Under the pieces are notes generated by a model. It did not search any database. It was not told the DNA's origin and saw only the letters and a program-made list of their open reading frames with translations. A DNA stretch of 64,000 bases from Vibrio sp. UBA2441 (GTDB taxonomy: Bacteria > Pseudomonadota > Gammaproteobacteria > Enterobacterales > Vibrionaceae). Positions 36,448 to 45,929 of this stretch are shown piece by piece. Numbering within the stretch: position 1 is the first letter of the stretch; every line of letters starts with the position of its first letter. The translations under genes and the position numbers were made by a program. The stretch covers positions 1 through 64,000 of the forward strand of contig DDQN01000014.1 of NCBI GenBank assembly GCA_002342685.1. The letters run 5' to 3'.

Positions 36448-37803
36448 ATGAAGTACGTATTTGATATTCGCATACCTGCAATTATTTTGGTAGCACTCTT
36501 AATTTTGGGAGCGACTTATCTAATTGAACGCTTACAAAATGACAATCATTTGTTCCAACAAGAACAGCTTCAGTTGGAGGCAAAAAAAGACCTCCTTGTT
36601 ATCCGTGCGAACCTTGAGGCAAATATTTATTCTGATATTTACTACGCAAACAGTCTTGCTACTCTCGCCAGTGCAAATCCAGATTCAACCGCTAAAGATT
36701 GGGCTAAAATCGCAAAAGAGCTGGTGCATAAAGCTAGGAATATTAGAAATATAGGTATGGCACCCGATGACATTATTCGATTTGTGTATCCGTTGAAAGG
36801 CAATGAAAAAGCAATTGGTTTGGACTTTCGCACGGTGCCAGCGCAGTGGAGTACCGTAAAGAAAGCACGTGACTTACAAGCTATTTTCATTGCAGGTCCG
36901 GTAAATCTCGTACAAGGAGGTCTAGGATTAATCGCACGAAATCCAATATTCATCGACCCACCTAACAATACGCAATATTGGGGTACTTGCAGTGTGGTAC
37001 TGGATGTGGATGCGTTATTTAGAAATTCGGGTATTTATGAAATTAGTGATAACTATCCCTTTGCCATTCGTGGAGTTGATGGAGAAGGTAGAGGTGGACA
37101 AGTCTTTTTTGGCAATGAGCAAGTTTTCGACAATGTTTTTGCCAGTGAAGAAATAACGTTGCCATCAGGCTCTTGGTACATGGCGGTATCGTCCAGTGCA
37201 TATCAGTCTGGTTTCTCATGGTATCAACAATATTCTGCACGTATTGTCGGTTATCCGTTATTGCTGGTTCTTCTTTTGATGTATGCCGCAATCTATTATT
37301 TCTATCATGTTGCTCATACTCACTCATTGCAAGATGAGTTAACTAAGTTGCCTAATCGACGCTATTTTATCTATACACTTGAGCAGCTGGTGGAGAGTGC
37401 ACAAAAAAATGAAAGTTATTTTACTTTGTTAAATCTTGATTTAAATGACTTTAAACTCATCAATGATACTTATGGGCATGTGGTTGGAGATGTTTTATTG
37501 ATAGAGGTGGCGAATAGAATAAAACAAGTCATTAGGGCGTCAGACGTTGCGGCCCGAGTAGGTGGTGATGAGTTTTTAATATTATTTCCGAGAGTCACTG
37601 AAGAAAATGACATTAAACATATTATCCATTCTTTACACAGCGCCATTAGCGATAAAGCGATTCAAACAGATTCTGGGTCTCTTTACCCAAGGGTGAGTAT
37701 TGGATATGCCATTTATAATGAGCCTACTATTAACGTAGATGCTATTTTACATATGGCAGACACAAGCATGTATCAACAGAAAAAACTAAAAGGCGAGCAA
37801 TAA
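36448..37803 (+). CDS. membrane diguanylate cyclase with CHASE-type sensor
   Basis: The 451 residues have TM1 at about 9-27, an extracytoplasmic domain of CHASE type (about 40-260, with NIRNIGMAPDDIIRFVYPLKGNEKAIGLDF), TM2 at about 268-288, and a GGDEF domain. The GGDEF motif is intact at 372-376, and an RASD inhibitory-site motif (363-366) sits five residues upstream, so it should make c-di-GMP and be product-inhibited. A single gene, divergent from nhaD. Confidence 0.92.
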   Translation: MKYVFDIRIPAIILVALLILGATYLIERLQNDNHLFQQEQLQLEAKKDLLVIRANLEANIYSDIYYANSLATLASANPDSTAKDWAKIAKELVHKARNIRNIGMAPDDIIRFVYPLKGNEKAIGLDFRTVPAQWSTVKKARDLQAIFIAGPVNLVQGGLGLIARNPIFIDPPNNTQYWGTCSVVLDVDALFRNSGIYEISDNYPFAIRGVDGEGRGGQVFFGNEQVFDNVFASEEITLPSGSWYMAVSSSAYQSGFSWYQQYSARIVGYPLLLVLLLMYAAIYYFYHVAHTHSLQDELTKLPNRRYFIYTLEQLVESAQKNESYFTLLNLDLNDFKLINDTYGHVVGDVLLIEVANRIKQVIRASDVAARVGGDEFLILFPRVTEENDIKHIIHSLHSAISDKAIQTDSGSLYPRVSIGYAIYNEPTINVDAILHMADTSMYQQKKLKGEQ

Positions 37804-37825
37804 TAAGCTCACCCTGATTTATGTT

Positions 37826-38848
37826 TTAAAGAGGCATTACTCGATTTCGCCCTAAACTTTTGGCTTTGTATAGTTGTTGATCTGCATTGTCTATGAGGGT
37901 GATAGGGCTTTCTCCCTGCTCAAATTCAGCCACACCAAATGAGGCTGATATATTTTCTACCTGTTCACCAGTGCGTTTATCCTTGATGGATATTTTTTCT
38001 ATGGATCGACGGACTGATTCTGCAAACTGACGAGCTATTCGAAGCGGTTTATTTGGCACCAGCAGGGCAAACTCCTCTCCTCCATAGCGGTAAGCTGCAA
38101 TTCCGTCTCGGCAATGAAGTTGTAATCTTCTAGCAATGGCTTTAATAACCATATCGCCAAAAACATGGCCATAATCGTCATTGAGGCCTTTAAATTTATC
38201 TATATCGACTAATATTAGACATAGCGGATATGATTGCTCAGAGTTGCAAAACGAGGCAATATCTCGGTCAAATGCCCCACGATTTAGCAGGCTGGATAAA
38301 CTATCGTAAAGTGCGTCTTTCTGCACTTTTTCTAGTTCTTTCTTTAGGTTAGATATTTCTTCGCTGGCTGTATTTAACTGGTTATTAAAAAACTGTGCCG
38401 AGGATTTGATCTCTTTTGATTGGACGACAAAATTACGTACCACAGACAGAAGTTCATCAAAAGTTAGCCCCTCTTTGTCGATCTTTTCGAGATTGACTAG
38501 GCTCTTTTCTATGTTTTTTTGAAAAGAACTGGTATCTGCCAGCGTATCTCGCATGGAAGTAAAGATTTCATTAATCAGAATTTCTAGGTTATTACGCAGT
38601 TCTTGAACATCGGCTTCAGTTTGACTGGCGATGTAGGTTTTGTATAACCCTTCGCTGTGACTTGGAAGACACAATCCAAATTGCTCGATGATCTGGTCTA
38701 GCTCTTCATTAAGCTCTGGTTGTGTTTCTGCGACGTAGGTGTACCACAATGCGTAGTTTTCAGGTGTTGTTGGCACTTGATTTTTTATCATCAATGGAAC
38801 TGCTTTTCTTAGAATTTCAGCTGCTTGTTGGAAGTCTTCTTTTGTCAT
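37826..38848 (-). CDS. soluble diguanylate cyclase with helical N-terminal domain
   Basis: A 340-residue cytoplasmic protein. The N-terminal 170 residues are predicted helical and end in a coiled coil (about 155-180). The GGDEF domain has the active-type signature GGEEF at 256-260, with DIDKFKGLNDDYGH upstream. There is no RxxD inhibitory site (RDGI in that place), so product inhibition through the I-site is unlikely. The N-terminal domain, with NYALWYTYV near residue 31, is common among Vibrio cyclases, but I cannot name it. Convergent with the CHASE-type cyclase. Confidence 0.9.
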   Translation of the reverse strand: MTKEDFQQAAEILRKAVPLMIKNQVPTTPENYALWYTYVAETQPELNEELDQIIEQFGLCLPSHSEGLYKTYIASQTEADVQELRNNLEILINEIFTSMRDTLADTSSFQKNIEKSLVNLEKIDKEGLTFDELLSVVRNFVVQSKEIKSSAQFFNNQLNTASEEISNLKKELEKVQKDALYDSLSSLLNRGAFDRDIASFCNSEQSYPLCLILVDIDKFKGLNDDYGHVFGDMVIKAIARRLQLHCRDGIAAYRYGGEEFALLVPNKPLRIARQFAESVRRSIEKISIKDKRTGEQVENISASFGVAEFEQGESPITLIDNADQQLYKAKSLGRNRVMPL

Positions 38849-39060
38849 ATCCTAGCCAGAATTATCGTGATGATTTTTAATGCTTAGCTTTATGTTAGCG
38901 AATTTATCGCAGAGTTTCCTAATACTTTATAAATAATCTAACAATTTATTGATTTTACGGAGAAGAGATCACAGTGAAATTCATGAGAATAATGGAAAAG
39001 AACACCTTAGTTCAGAATCATATGTTATGAAAGGATGAAAAAGATGATATATAGGATGCT

Positions 39061-39951
39061 TTGTTGCAATATTTAGGAGAAATAGCGGCGGTTTGTGCTG
39101 CACTCGTTTGGGCTATCGCGACGTGGATCTATAGCCAATTTAGCCATCATTTTTCTGCATTGCAGATGAATATTATAAAAGGGTCAATCGCATCAGGAAT
39201 GATGCTTATGGTAATGCCTTTTTTGCCAACGCCTGATTTCCAGTTAGAACAAAGCCACTTTTGGGTTCTCGCATTGTCTGGGGTGATAGGTATAGCGATA
39301 GGGGACAGTGCCTATTTCGCGTCATTAAAGCGAATAGGGGCTAATAAAACCCTATTATTGGAGTCCCTTGCCCCACCATTGTCTGGCATTTTGGTTCTTG
39401 TGGCATTAGGAAGTACATTAAGTTATCAAAGCTGGATAGGCGTTTTAGTGACAACAGTTGCGGTTACATATGTGGTGTTTCAGCCAACCAAAGATAATGC
39501 GCACTTATCAATGTCTGGCGTGGGTTTTGGTTTATTAGCAAGCGTTTGTCAGGCTACCGGTGTCGTTATCTCTCACTATGCTTTGGTCGCTGGTGATATT
39601 CCACCACTGTTGGGTGGGTTAATTCGTTTAAGTATTGGTGTTCTATTTGTTGTATTTAGTATTGGTTTTATAGAGAAAAAGCCTTTTGCTTCTATAAAAG
39701 GCAATATGGTTTCGCTGAAAAAAAAGGATATGAGGTGGCTGATGTTGGCCATTTTTGTGGGTACTTTTTTGGCTATTTGGCTACAACAAGTGGCCCTAAA
39801 GCACGCTAATCCAGCGGTTGCACAGACCTTAATCGCAACCAGTCCGCTTTTCATTCTAATAATTTATGGCTGTAGAGGAGAGCCGGTAACTAAGAAAAGC
39901 ATTATTGGTACATTAGGTGCTCTATTTGGTATTTCTCTGTTTTTTCTATGA
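39061..39951 (+). CDS. EamA/DMT-family transporter, TTG start
   Basis: A 296-residue inner-membrane permease with ten hydrophobic helices and two EamA repeats (about 5-135 and 152-295; first repeat FASLKRIGANKTLLLESLAPPLSGIL, second LKHANPAVAQTLIATSPLFILII). An in-frame TAG lies 9 bases upstream of the first codon and the reading frame opens with TTG TTG, so translation must start at a TTG (39061 or 39064) with AGGA just before it. The substrate is unknown; the family exports metabolites and amino acids. Confidence 0.85.
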   Translation: MLQYLGEIAAVCAALVWAIATWIYSQFSHHFSALQMNIIKGSIASGMMLMVMPFLPTPDFQLEQSHFWVLALSGVIGIAIGDSAYFASLKRIGANKTLLLESLAPPLSGILVLVALGSTLSYQSWIGVLVTTVAVTYVVFQPTKDNAHLSMSGVGFGLLASVCQATGVVISHYALVAGDIPPLLGGLIRLSIGVLFVVFSIGFIEKKPFASIKGNMVSLKKKDMRWLMLAIFVGTFLAIWLQQVALKHANPAVAQTLIATSPLFILIIYGCRGEPVTKKSIIGTLGALFGISLFFL

Positions 39952-39975
39952 TTAGAGCGCGCATGTTCTGACGCT

Positions 39976-41559
39976 CTATTCTTCGGCACAAACCTGGTTT
40001 CGACCGTTCGCTTTTGCTCTATAAAGCGCTTTGTCTGCGCGATAGAATGTACGTTGAGTATTTTCTCCGTCTCCGTGTATGGTAATACCAATACTTACGG
40101 TTAGCCCACGCTCTCCCAATATCTCTTTCCAGCGGTATTGGTATATATGCTCGCGAAAATGTTCTGCATGCATATTGGCACGTTCTAGGTTTGCATTTTC
40201 GAGTATGACTAAAAACTCTTCACCACCGAACCGGACACATGATGCACCTTTAAACTTAAAGTGTGATTTAAGTTCTTTTGAAACATTCATGATAGCTTTG
40301 TCCCCAACCAAATGGCTGAGCTCATCGTTGATAGATTTAAAGTGGTCTATATCAATGACCAAAAAGGCAAATGGTGTGTTGTGGAGAAGCAGATCTTTAA
40401 GTTTCACTTCCATCCATCGGCGATTATGCAAAGACGTAAGCGGATCGGTAAAGACGTCTTGTTGAAGCTTTGCAACCGTGTCTTTCTGGCTCTCAGTGGT
40501 TTCTTTAAGTTCTTTGTTTTCTTGTTCTGACATGATCAGTTTTAATTGCAGTTCAAAGCGCGATAATCGACGAAGCTGATAAGCGCCCAAATCACTGATA
40601 GGGATACTTTTAATCAGATCCGTAGACACTCTATAACCCATTTTTTCAAAAGTCAGCGCTTGCTTGAACTGCCCCTGCCCCATAAAGACACGACTTAGAG
40701 AATCGTAAAGCTGCTGCAACAACAATGGTGAGGAGGTAGAACGAATCTTTTTAGTTGTACTTTTTAAAATAATACCAGCGAGGTCAATCTTACCAATTTC
40801 CGTTAGGTTTCTTGCTTGTTCTAGACGTAACATATTCGCCAGCCAATACGCATTTTGACTGTTGACCAGATAATAAGTTTTCGTCAGTGTAATCAAAGCT
40901 TGGTAGTATTTTTTGCTTCGTCGTTGAAGTTGGGCCTGATAAAGAATGATTTGGCCGGACAAAATCTTGTCACTGACCAGAATACTGAGTTCCTCGCACT
41001 CTTTGAGCAGCTCTTTCGCATTGCTGATGCGGTTTAGCGAGATAAGGCAAGAGACCATGTTTAATTTATAACGTAGCCTTAATGAACGGCTCGTGAGAGC
41101 GTGATCAATACCATCAATTTTTTGATAGTAACGCAAGGCTCGGCTGTGATCTCCATAGGCGTCACATAAGCTTCCCATACCTAATACGGCATGAGCATAT
41201 TCGTCTATTAAACTGTATTCAACAGCGAGTGAAGAGAGATCGACAAACTCTTGTAATGCTTCTGCATAAAGACCTGATTCAACCAAGCGAGTACTTAAGC
41301 TATTACGAATAGTGATGATTTCTTCAACATCATCTGGCAGCGTTAACAAGTTAAGCGCTTTTTTTAATTCATCAATGCTATGGCTAGTTTGGTTTAGCTG
41401 ATTCCGGTATTCAGCACTGATCAAATAACAATACGCCTTTTCTCTTTGTGAACTGGCAATATGTTGCAGGATATGATCCCAAAAAATGATGGCTTCCTCT
41501 CCGGTAACAGAGGAAGGATCCAGGCCAGCATCTGATACTTTACTAAGAAGTTTATCCAT
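39976..41559 (-). CDS. TPR-repeat diguanylate cyclase
   Basis: A 527-residue soluble protein. It has an N-terminal array of helical TPR-like repeats (about 30-340, e.g. AHAVLGMGSLCDAYGDHSRALRYYQKI), a coiled-coil linker (about 338-365), and a GGDEF domain with the active-type GGEEF at 445-449, plus DIDHFKSINDELSH. No RxxD inhibitory site. Its start overlaps by 8 bases the stop of the upstream TPR gene, so the two proteins are made together and probably interact. Confidence 0.9.
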   Translation of the reverse strand: MDKLLSKVSDAGLDPSSVTGEEAIIFWDHILQHIASSQREKAYCYLISAEYRNQLNQTSHSIDELKKALNLLTLPDDVEEIITIRNSLSTRLVESGLYAEALQEFVDLSSLAVEYSLIDEYAHAVLGMGSLCDAYGDHSRALRYYQKIDGIDHALTSRSLRLRYKLNMVSCLISLNRISNAKELLKECEELSILVSDKILSGQIILYQAQLQRRSKKYYQALITLTKTYYLVNSQNAYWLANMLRLEQARNLTEIGKIDLAGIILKSTTKKIRSTSSPLLLQQLYDSLSRVFMGQGQFKQALTFEKMGYRVSTDLIKSIPISDLGAYQLRRLSRFELQLKLIMSEQENKELKETTESQKDTVAKLQQDVFTDPLTSLHNRRWMEVKLKDLLLHNTPFAFLVIDIDHFKSINDELSHLVGDKAIMNVSKELKSHFKFKGASCVRFGGEEFLVILENANLERANMHAEHFREHIYQYRWKEILGERGLTVSIGITIHGDGENTQRTFYRADKALYRAKANGRNQVCAEE

Positions 41560-43078
41560 GAGTTATATCCGCTTTTTGATCGTGTTCTTCGAGTTGTTCG
41601 AGCGTAAATGGGAAGGTCAAAATGTCATGTAAATTGACTCGTGGTTTAGCGGATTCGAGACCGCGTCTTTCCCATGGGTAGTTATCCAGAGTTTGGGAGA
41701 TAAACTGAAACAGAAGCTCTGCTTTCTCTCCTTTTTCCGCAACCAATAATCCCACTCTATTTTCACTGATGCGTGAAATCAGATCGTTTCTGGTGTTACA
41801 CAAACACTGAGCAAGCTCTATGCACACTTCTAGATAAGCAGGGGTGTCATGTTTAATAATAATAACGGCGTGGGTGGATGCTTTGAGTTCACTCTTAAAT
41901 AAGATAAGTTGTTCCCACCAATAGGTTTCGGAAACTAAATTAGAATAGCCGCGATCGCCGTGGTGATATTCTACTTGCCTGCGGATCCGGTTAATTAGTT
42001 TTCTAGCTCTTTGGTCTAACTGGCGTTTAGATGTTCTCGCTTTATCCATACCCAAGTGACTGGTTTGTTCCTTTAGCATGGAGATGGAGTGATCTCGATA
42101 TTTCTTAAATGCAACCAGAGCGTTTTCGTAATCACCTTGCTTTTCGGCTACGGCAGACTGTTGAAAACAGATTTGAGAGAGTAGATCTCTGTCGTTGAAT
42201 TCTTTTGCCGCTATTTCTGCATTTGAGAGAAGTTGCTCAGCGTTATTTAGATTCTCACGTATTAGTTCAAGTCGAGCTCGATTAATATAGGTCTGAGTCT
42301 TTATCCAGGATAGGTTGTTTTTTTCAGCGAGCTCTAGTGCATTGAGCGTGGCAGTTTCAGCATCATCAATTCTTTCTAGGCCGAGTAGCGCTAAGCCTCT
42401 CAGGTCCCATATTTCCGCTTTCCACTGCTTGTTGTAATTATGTTTAAGAACTTCTTCAGCACTATCGAGTACAGAGAACATCTTAATATAATCATTAAGA
42501 AGGTAATAATCGCGCGCAAGCAGAATACGGGCTTTGCCTTCTAACCAATCAATACGGGCACTATTAGCATAGTTTACAGCGAGAGAGTGAGTAGACATGG
42601 CCAGTTTATGCTGCTGAGTTACTCTCCAAACATCACCAAGTCCGATTAGGCACTCTATTTCAATGACCGTCTCGCCAACTAACGCGGCTTGCTCTAGCGC
42701 GTTTATCCAATACTGCTGAGCTGAATAATATTTTGCTTGTCCCCAAAAATGAAGCGCGTGGACATGTAGAATTTCTGGTAGATAAAGGTCGGTATCAAGT
42801 CGATTGAGGCGAATAAGTGCCTCTTTAATCGCTTTTAAACCTTGGGTGAAATCCATCAGTTGCCAATGGCATTTTGATAAAATAATACATACTTTAATGC
42901 CACCCTCAGGATAGAGTGTTTGATCGGCTTTACCCAAACAAAGTTTAGCTAGCGCTAAAACGGTCTCTGGTTCTGCTTCAAATCTTGAAGCAAGTTGCTC
43001 TATTTCGTTTTCTAATAGTGCGTGAGCTTTATCCAAGGTTTCGTCCATTATGTGAGACATAAAGAATAACTTACTCAT
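41552..43078 (-). CDS. TPR-repeat protein with degenerate GGDEF-like C-terminus
   Basis: A 508-residue partner of the downstream TPR cyclase. TPR-like helices (about 10-330, e.g. AEIWDLRGLALLGLERIDDAETATLNALELAEKN) lead into a coiled coil (about 330-375) and a domain whose layout follows GGDEF. VIIIKHDTPAYLEV stands for the metal-binding strand and ISENRVGLLV for the signature, so GGDEF is replaced by SENRV at 438-442. It cannot be a cyclase. Three in-frame ATG codons occur in the first 11 residues and none has a clear ribosome site; I keep the longest. Confidence 0.8.
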   Translation of the reverse strand: MSKLFFMSHIMDETLDKAHALLENEIEQLASRFEAEPETVLALAKLCLGKADQTLYPEGGIKVCIILSKCHWQLMDFTQGLKAIKEALIRLNRLDTDLYLPEILHVHALHFWGQAKYYSAQQYWINALEQAALVGETVIEIECLIGLGDVWRVTQQHKLAMSTHSLAVNYANSARIDWLEGKARILLARDYYLLNDYIKMFSVLDSAEEVLKHNYNKQWKAEIWDLRGLALLGLERIDDAETATLNALELAEKNNLSWIKTQTYINRARLELIRENLNNAEQLLSNAEIAAKEFNDRDLLSQICFQQSAVAEKQGDYENALVAFKKYRDHSISMLKEQTSHLGMDKARTSKRQLDQRARKLINRIRRQVEYHHGDRGYSNLVSETYWWEQLILFKSELKASTHAVIIIKHDTPAYLEVCIELAQCLCNTRNDLISRISENRVGLLVAEKGEKAELLFQFISQTLDNYPWERRGLESAKPRVNLHDILTFPFTLEQLEEHDQKADITHG

Positions 43079-43182
43079 TAGTTGAGCAAGTCAGGTCGAG
43101 TATACCAACTATAATACGGCAAAAATCAATTACTAAGATATAAAAATTGGGTTTCGACTCACAAAGTCAAGGCAAAGTCAGT

Positions 43183-44652
43183 TTATGAAAGCAATTGTTT
43201 TAACGTTAGCGGGTGATCTGTTATTCCAAGCCGTTGAGCTGGAGTATACCCTTCTTTATTTTGGTAGCATAAATTGTGCCAAGCTCTGAAAATATCCAGC
43301 ATAGGCAAAATTCCACCAGGACGAAGTTTACGGCGGGGTTCATTGATGAAACTATCAAAAAGCAGTTGAAATCGCTCTTGATAAAATAGTGTGTTTTTAA
43401 CGCTAGCCTTTTGTAACCAATGCTGGGGAGAACGAAGCTCTCCAGCTAAATAGCAGATCCCTTTACTGGCATTTTCCTGTTCAGAAATAGCCCAGCGGTC
43501 TTTCCACCATCCCATATGTACGATATCCACTTTTTCCGAGATAATGTTGTTATCCCAATTTCTGTCTTCTTCTACGTACATAAGGTCAATATTTTGACGT
43601 TTGATTCTTGGCAGTGTAATGGTTAATGCGGCAGAGCGTAGTACCGGGTCTTGTGGGAGGTACATTGAAACTTGTTTATCAGGATTACACATCTCTAATA
43701 CATGCATAAAGTGAGCATAGGAAGTATACGGGGCTCTAATTAAAGCGCCTTTTGATGGGTAATTAAACGTGGTCATATTACCCATAGGGTCTTCAACATT
43801 GCCTCGGGCCAAGATCACCTGATACTTTTCATCAATTCGTTCTCGCAAATCACGAGACTGAACAGAAATATCAATATTGGCTTCAGAAAGATAACTTCGA
43901 GACACAAATCGAGAGGGTGTTTTATATGGGTCATGATCAACAGATCCAACGGGTTCTTCATCCGTTGAGTAGTTAATGTGCTGAGATAGAATATAGCCTG
44001 ATTCCGCTTCTCCGGTGGCAAACCAGAGTACACCATTTTTACTACGAGACTGTAGCGGCATATAGTAGGACGCCAGATGATAATGCTCTTCGTGGTTTAC
44101 CCACCGGGCATCAAACATGGCTAACTTACGTCGACAGCGGCTTGCAATATGATCGACATGGTCATAAAACGTTTTCGGATTGATTTCTAGCTTTCGACAC
44201 ACTTCTCTCACCGAAAAGCTCATAAAAAGCAATCCCAATAGGTTTTCCTGAAACGCCAGTTTTTTATTGGCTCCAGACCATTTATCTACAAATGTGGATT
44301 GGCATTTTTTGCAACGGTATCGTTGGCGATCGCCACTATAACCGAATGCATGGTAGAGATTTTTATGGGTATGGACAGAAAGTCCAAAATTATCACAATC
44401 ATCATTGCGACAAGCAGGAAGACCATCACTATGAACACGACGTAGTCTGTGTAGTTCATTCAGGACTTCTTGGTTGTTAAGTAAGGGGGGGAAAGCACCA
44501 CATTCTCGGCAAACCATCGTCGGACGCTTAGGGTTTACGTGCTGAAGAACATATCTTTCAGCATCGCTCAGTCCAAAGTTATCACACGCCAATGTTTTAC
44601 AAAAGTTGAGTTGTAAACCATTTGCATCCTCTGGCAATTTGCCGTTTGACAC
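43183..44652 (-). CDS. transposase-derived protein with duplicated zinc ribbon
   Basis: The 489 residues open with two zinc ribbons of the same design, C18-x4-C23...C48-x2-C51 and C81-x4-C86...C114-x2-C117, each beginning C-x4-CDNFGLS. A helix-turn-helix follows (about 145-168: SVREVCRKLEINPKTFYDHVDHI). A long region comes next, with a closing block (MLDIFRAWHNLCYQNKEGYTPAQRLGI) that looks like the end of IS1/IS1595-type transposases. The frame is complete and I see no flanking inverted repeats or target duplications, so it looks domesticated. It is 60 bases downstream of deoD on the same strand. Confidence 0.75.
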   Translation of the reverse strand: MSNGKLPEDANGLQLNFCKTLACDNFGLSDAERYVLQHVNPKRPTMVCRECGAFPPLLNNQEVLNELHRLRRVHSDGLPACRNDDCDNFGLSVHTHKNLYHAFGYSGDRQRYRCKKCQSTFVDKWSGANKKLAFQENLLGLLFMSFSVREVCRKLEINPKTFYDHVDHIASRCRRKLAMFDARWVNHEEHYHLASYYMPLQSRSKNGVLWFATGEAESGYILSQHINYSTDEEPVGSVDHDPYKTPSRFVSRSYLSEANIDISVQSRDLRERIDEKYQVILARGNVEDPMGNMTTFNYPSKGALIRAPYTSYAHFMHVLEMCNPDKQVSMYLPQDPVLRSAALTITLPRIKRQNIDLMYVEEDRNWDNNIISEKVDIVHMGWWKDRWAISEQENASKGICYLAGELRSPQHWLQKASVKNTLFYQERFQLLFDSFINEPRRKLRPGGILPMLDIFRAWHNLCYQNKEGYTPAQRLGITDHPLTLKQLLS

Positions 44653-44712
44653 GATCGCCCCCTCAGGAATTTAGTTGTGCTGCTGATAGTGATTACCAGC
44701 AGCGAAGTAAAA

Positions 44713-45423
44713 CTATAAGTTGATTGCTGTTTCTAGAGAAACTTTCATCATGTCGTTGAACGACTTTTGACGATCTTCTGAACTTAGTTTTTCACCACGG
44801 ATGATGTGGTCAGAAACGGTTAGAATAGTAAGTGCTTTAGCGCCAAGGTCAGCGGCTACGCCGTAGATACCCGCAGCTTCCATATCAACACCCAGAATAC
44901 CCAGTTTTTCCATTTTTTCGAAAATGTCGGCTTCAGGAGTGTAGAAAAGATCCGCAGAGAATACGTTACCGACTTTAACAGGTACTTCTTGGATACGCGC
45001 TTGCTTTACAGCTTCTTCTAGCAGGCCATAGTCAGCAATAGCAGCAAAATCATGGTTGTTAAAACGGATACGGTTTACTTTAGAGTCTGTTGATGCACCC
45101 ATACCAATCACAACGTCCATCAATTTAACGTCGTCACGTACAGCGCCGCAGCTACCAACACGGATAACATTCTTTACACCATATTCAGCGATAAGCTCAT
45201 GAACATAGATACAGCAAGAAGGAATACCCATACCGTGACCCATAACAGACACTTTCTTGCCTTTATAAGTACCGGTATAACCAAACATATTTCGTACGTC
45301 ACATACTTGCTTTACGTCGTCTAAAAACGTTTCTGCGATGTATTTTGCGCGTAGTGGGTCACCTGGCATTAGAACTGTTTCTGCAAAGTCACCTGGTTGA
45401 GCATTAATATGTGGGGTTGCCAT
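44713..45423 (-). CDS. deoD: purine nucleoside phosphorylase
   Basis: A hexameric cytosolic enzyme that splits purine (deoxy)nucleosides with phosphate. At 236 residues it is the usual length, with MATPHINAQPGDFAETVLMPGDPLRAKYIAE, the phosphate-site Arg segments, GHGMGIPSCCIY, RVGSCGAV, and VDMEAAGIYG and TVSDHIIRGE near the C-terminus (the catalytic Asp lies in SDH). It stands apart from any deoCAB genes, so it is probably a second or stand-alone copy. GGAG lies 7 bases upstream of the ATG. CRP-like sites lie in the region upstream. Confidence 0.96.
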   Translation of the reverse strand: MATPHINAQPGDFAETVLMPGDPLRAKYIAETFLDDVKQVCDVRNMFGYTGTYKGKKVSVMGHGMGIPSCCIYVHELIAEYGVKNVIRVGSCGAVRDDVKLMDVVIGMGASTDSKVNRIRFNNHDFAAIADYGLLEEAVKQARIQEVPVKVGNVFSADLFYTPEADIFEKMEKLGILGVDMEAAGIYGVAADLGAKALTILTVSDHIIRGEKLSSEDRQKSFNDMMKVSLETAINL

Positions 45424-45538
45424 GTTGATTTCTCCAGTTTCGGATCGTATTTGTATTTCGTGTGCCTTTCGATAACCAATTATGTTGAAAGAGCTATCTG
45501 GCTTGAGACGAATATTAGACGGTATTTTCTGGATTCTA

Positions 45539-45554
45539 TGAGAGGTTGATCACA
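45539..45554. promoter_or_regulatory. CRP-like site upstream of deoD
   Basis: TGAGA-GGTTGA-TCACA matches the CRP consensus TGTGA-N6-TCACA at nine of ten positions, 116 bases before the deoD start codon. Regulation is inferred. Confidence 0.45.
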
Positions 45555-45693
45555 AAAACAATTTGGACATTAACTAGTCTGGCTATTAATAACTAAATAT
45601 GTTTAAACGGAGAAAGCAATCGATTTGCCTTTTGGACGCAATAGATTGCGCGACTATTTCGAGAAAAAATAGCAACACTTCATACACATATAT

Positions 45694-45709
45694 TGTTATT
45701 AGGATCACA
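45694..45709. promoter_or_regulatory. second CRP-like site upstream of deoD
   Basis: TGTTA-TTAGGA-TCACA matches the CRP consensus at nine of ten positions. It lies 155 bases further from deoD than the first site. A dual-site layout recalls CRP/CytR-controlled nucleoside promoters, but no CytR site is evident. Confidence 0.4.
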
Positions 45710-45821
45710 TAATTTGTTCTGTTTAATCACATAAATCGAGAAAAAATTTATTAAACAGAAATAAAATTATTAGTATTTATCTTCTAGAATGTTTTTTTTA
45801 TAGCGTATTTTGAGGGTAGTA

Positions 45822-45857
45822 AGAAAAATACCCAGCCCAGTTAGCACTGAGATGGGT
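45822..45857 (-). terminator. intrinsic terminator of hpaR
   Basis: On the minus strand ACCCATCTCAGT / ACTGGGCTGGGT forms a stem with two mismatches and a GCTA loop, followed by ATTTTTC. It lies about 75 bases past the stop of hpaR. Confidence 0.65.
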
Positions 45858-45929
45858 AGATTCAATGGAAAGAATCAGAAAATGAAGGTACTTCTATTAG
45901 CTGCTCAACCCCTTTAGTAGGTCTAACAC

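Larger units (their letters stand above)
45424..45929. other. intergenic region between deoD and hpaR (506 bp)
   Basis: AT-rich. It holds the deoD promoter region with two CRP-like sites, long A/T runs, and the hpaR terminator near its right end. I found no reading frame with a credible start. Confidence 0.45.

Noticed and set aside
45705..45737. A third CRP-like site (TTTAATCACATAA) upstream of deoD
   Set aside because: Only one half-site is good; the other half has the wrong spacing.
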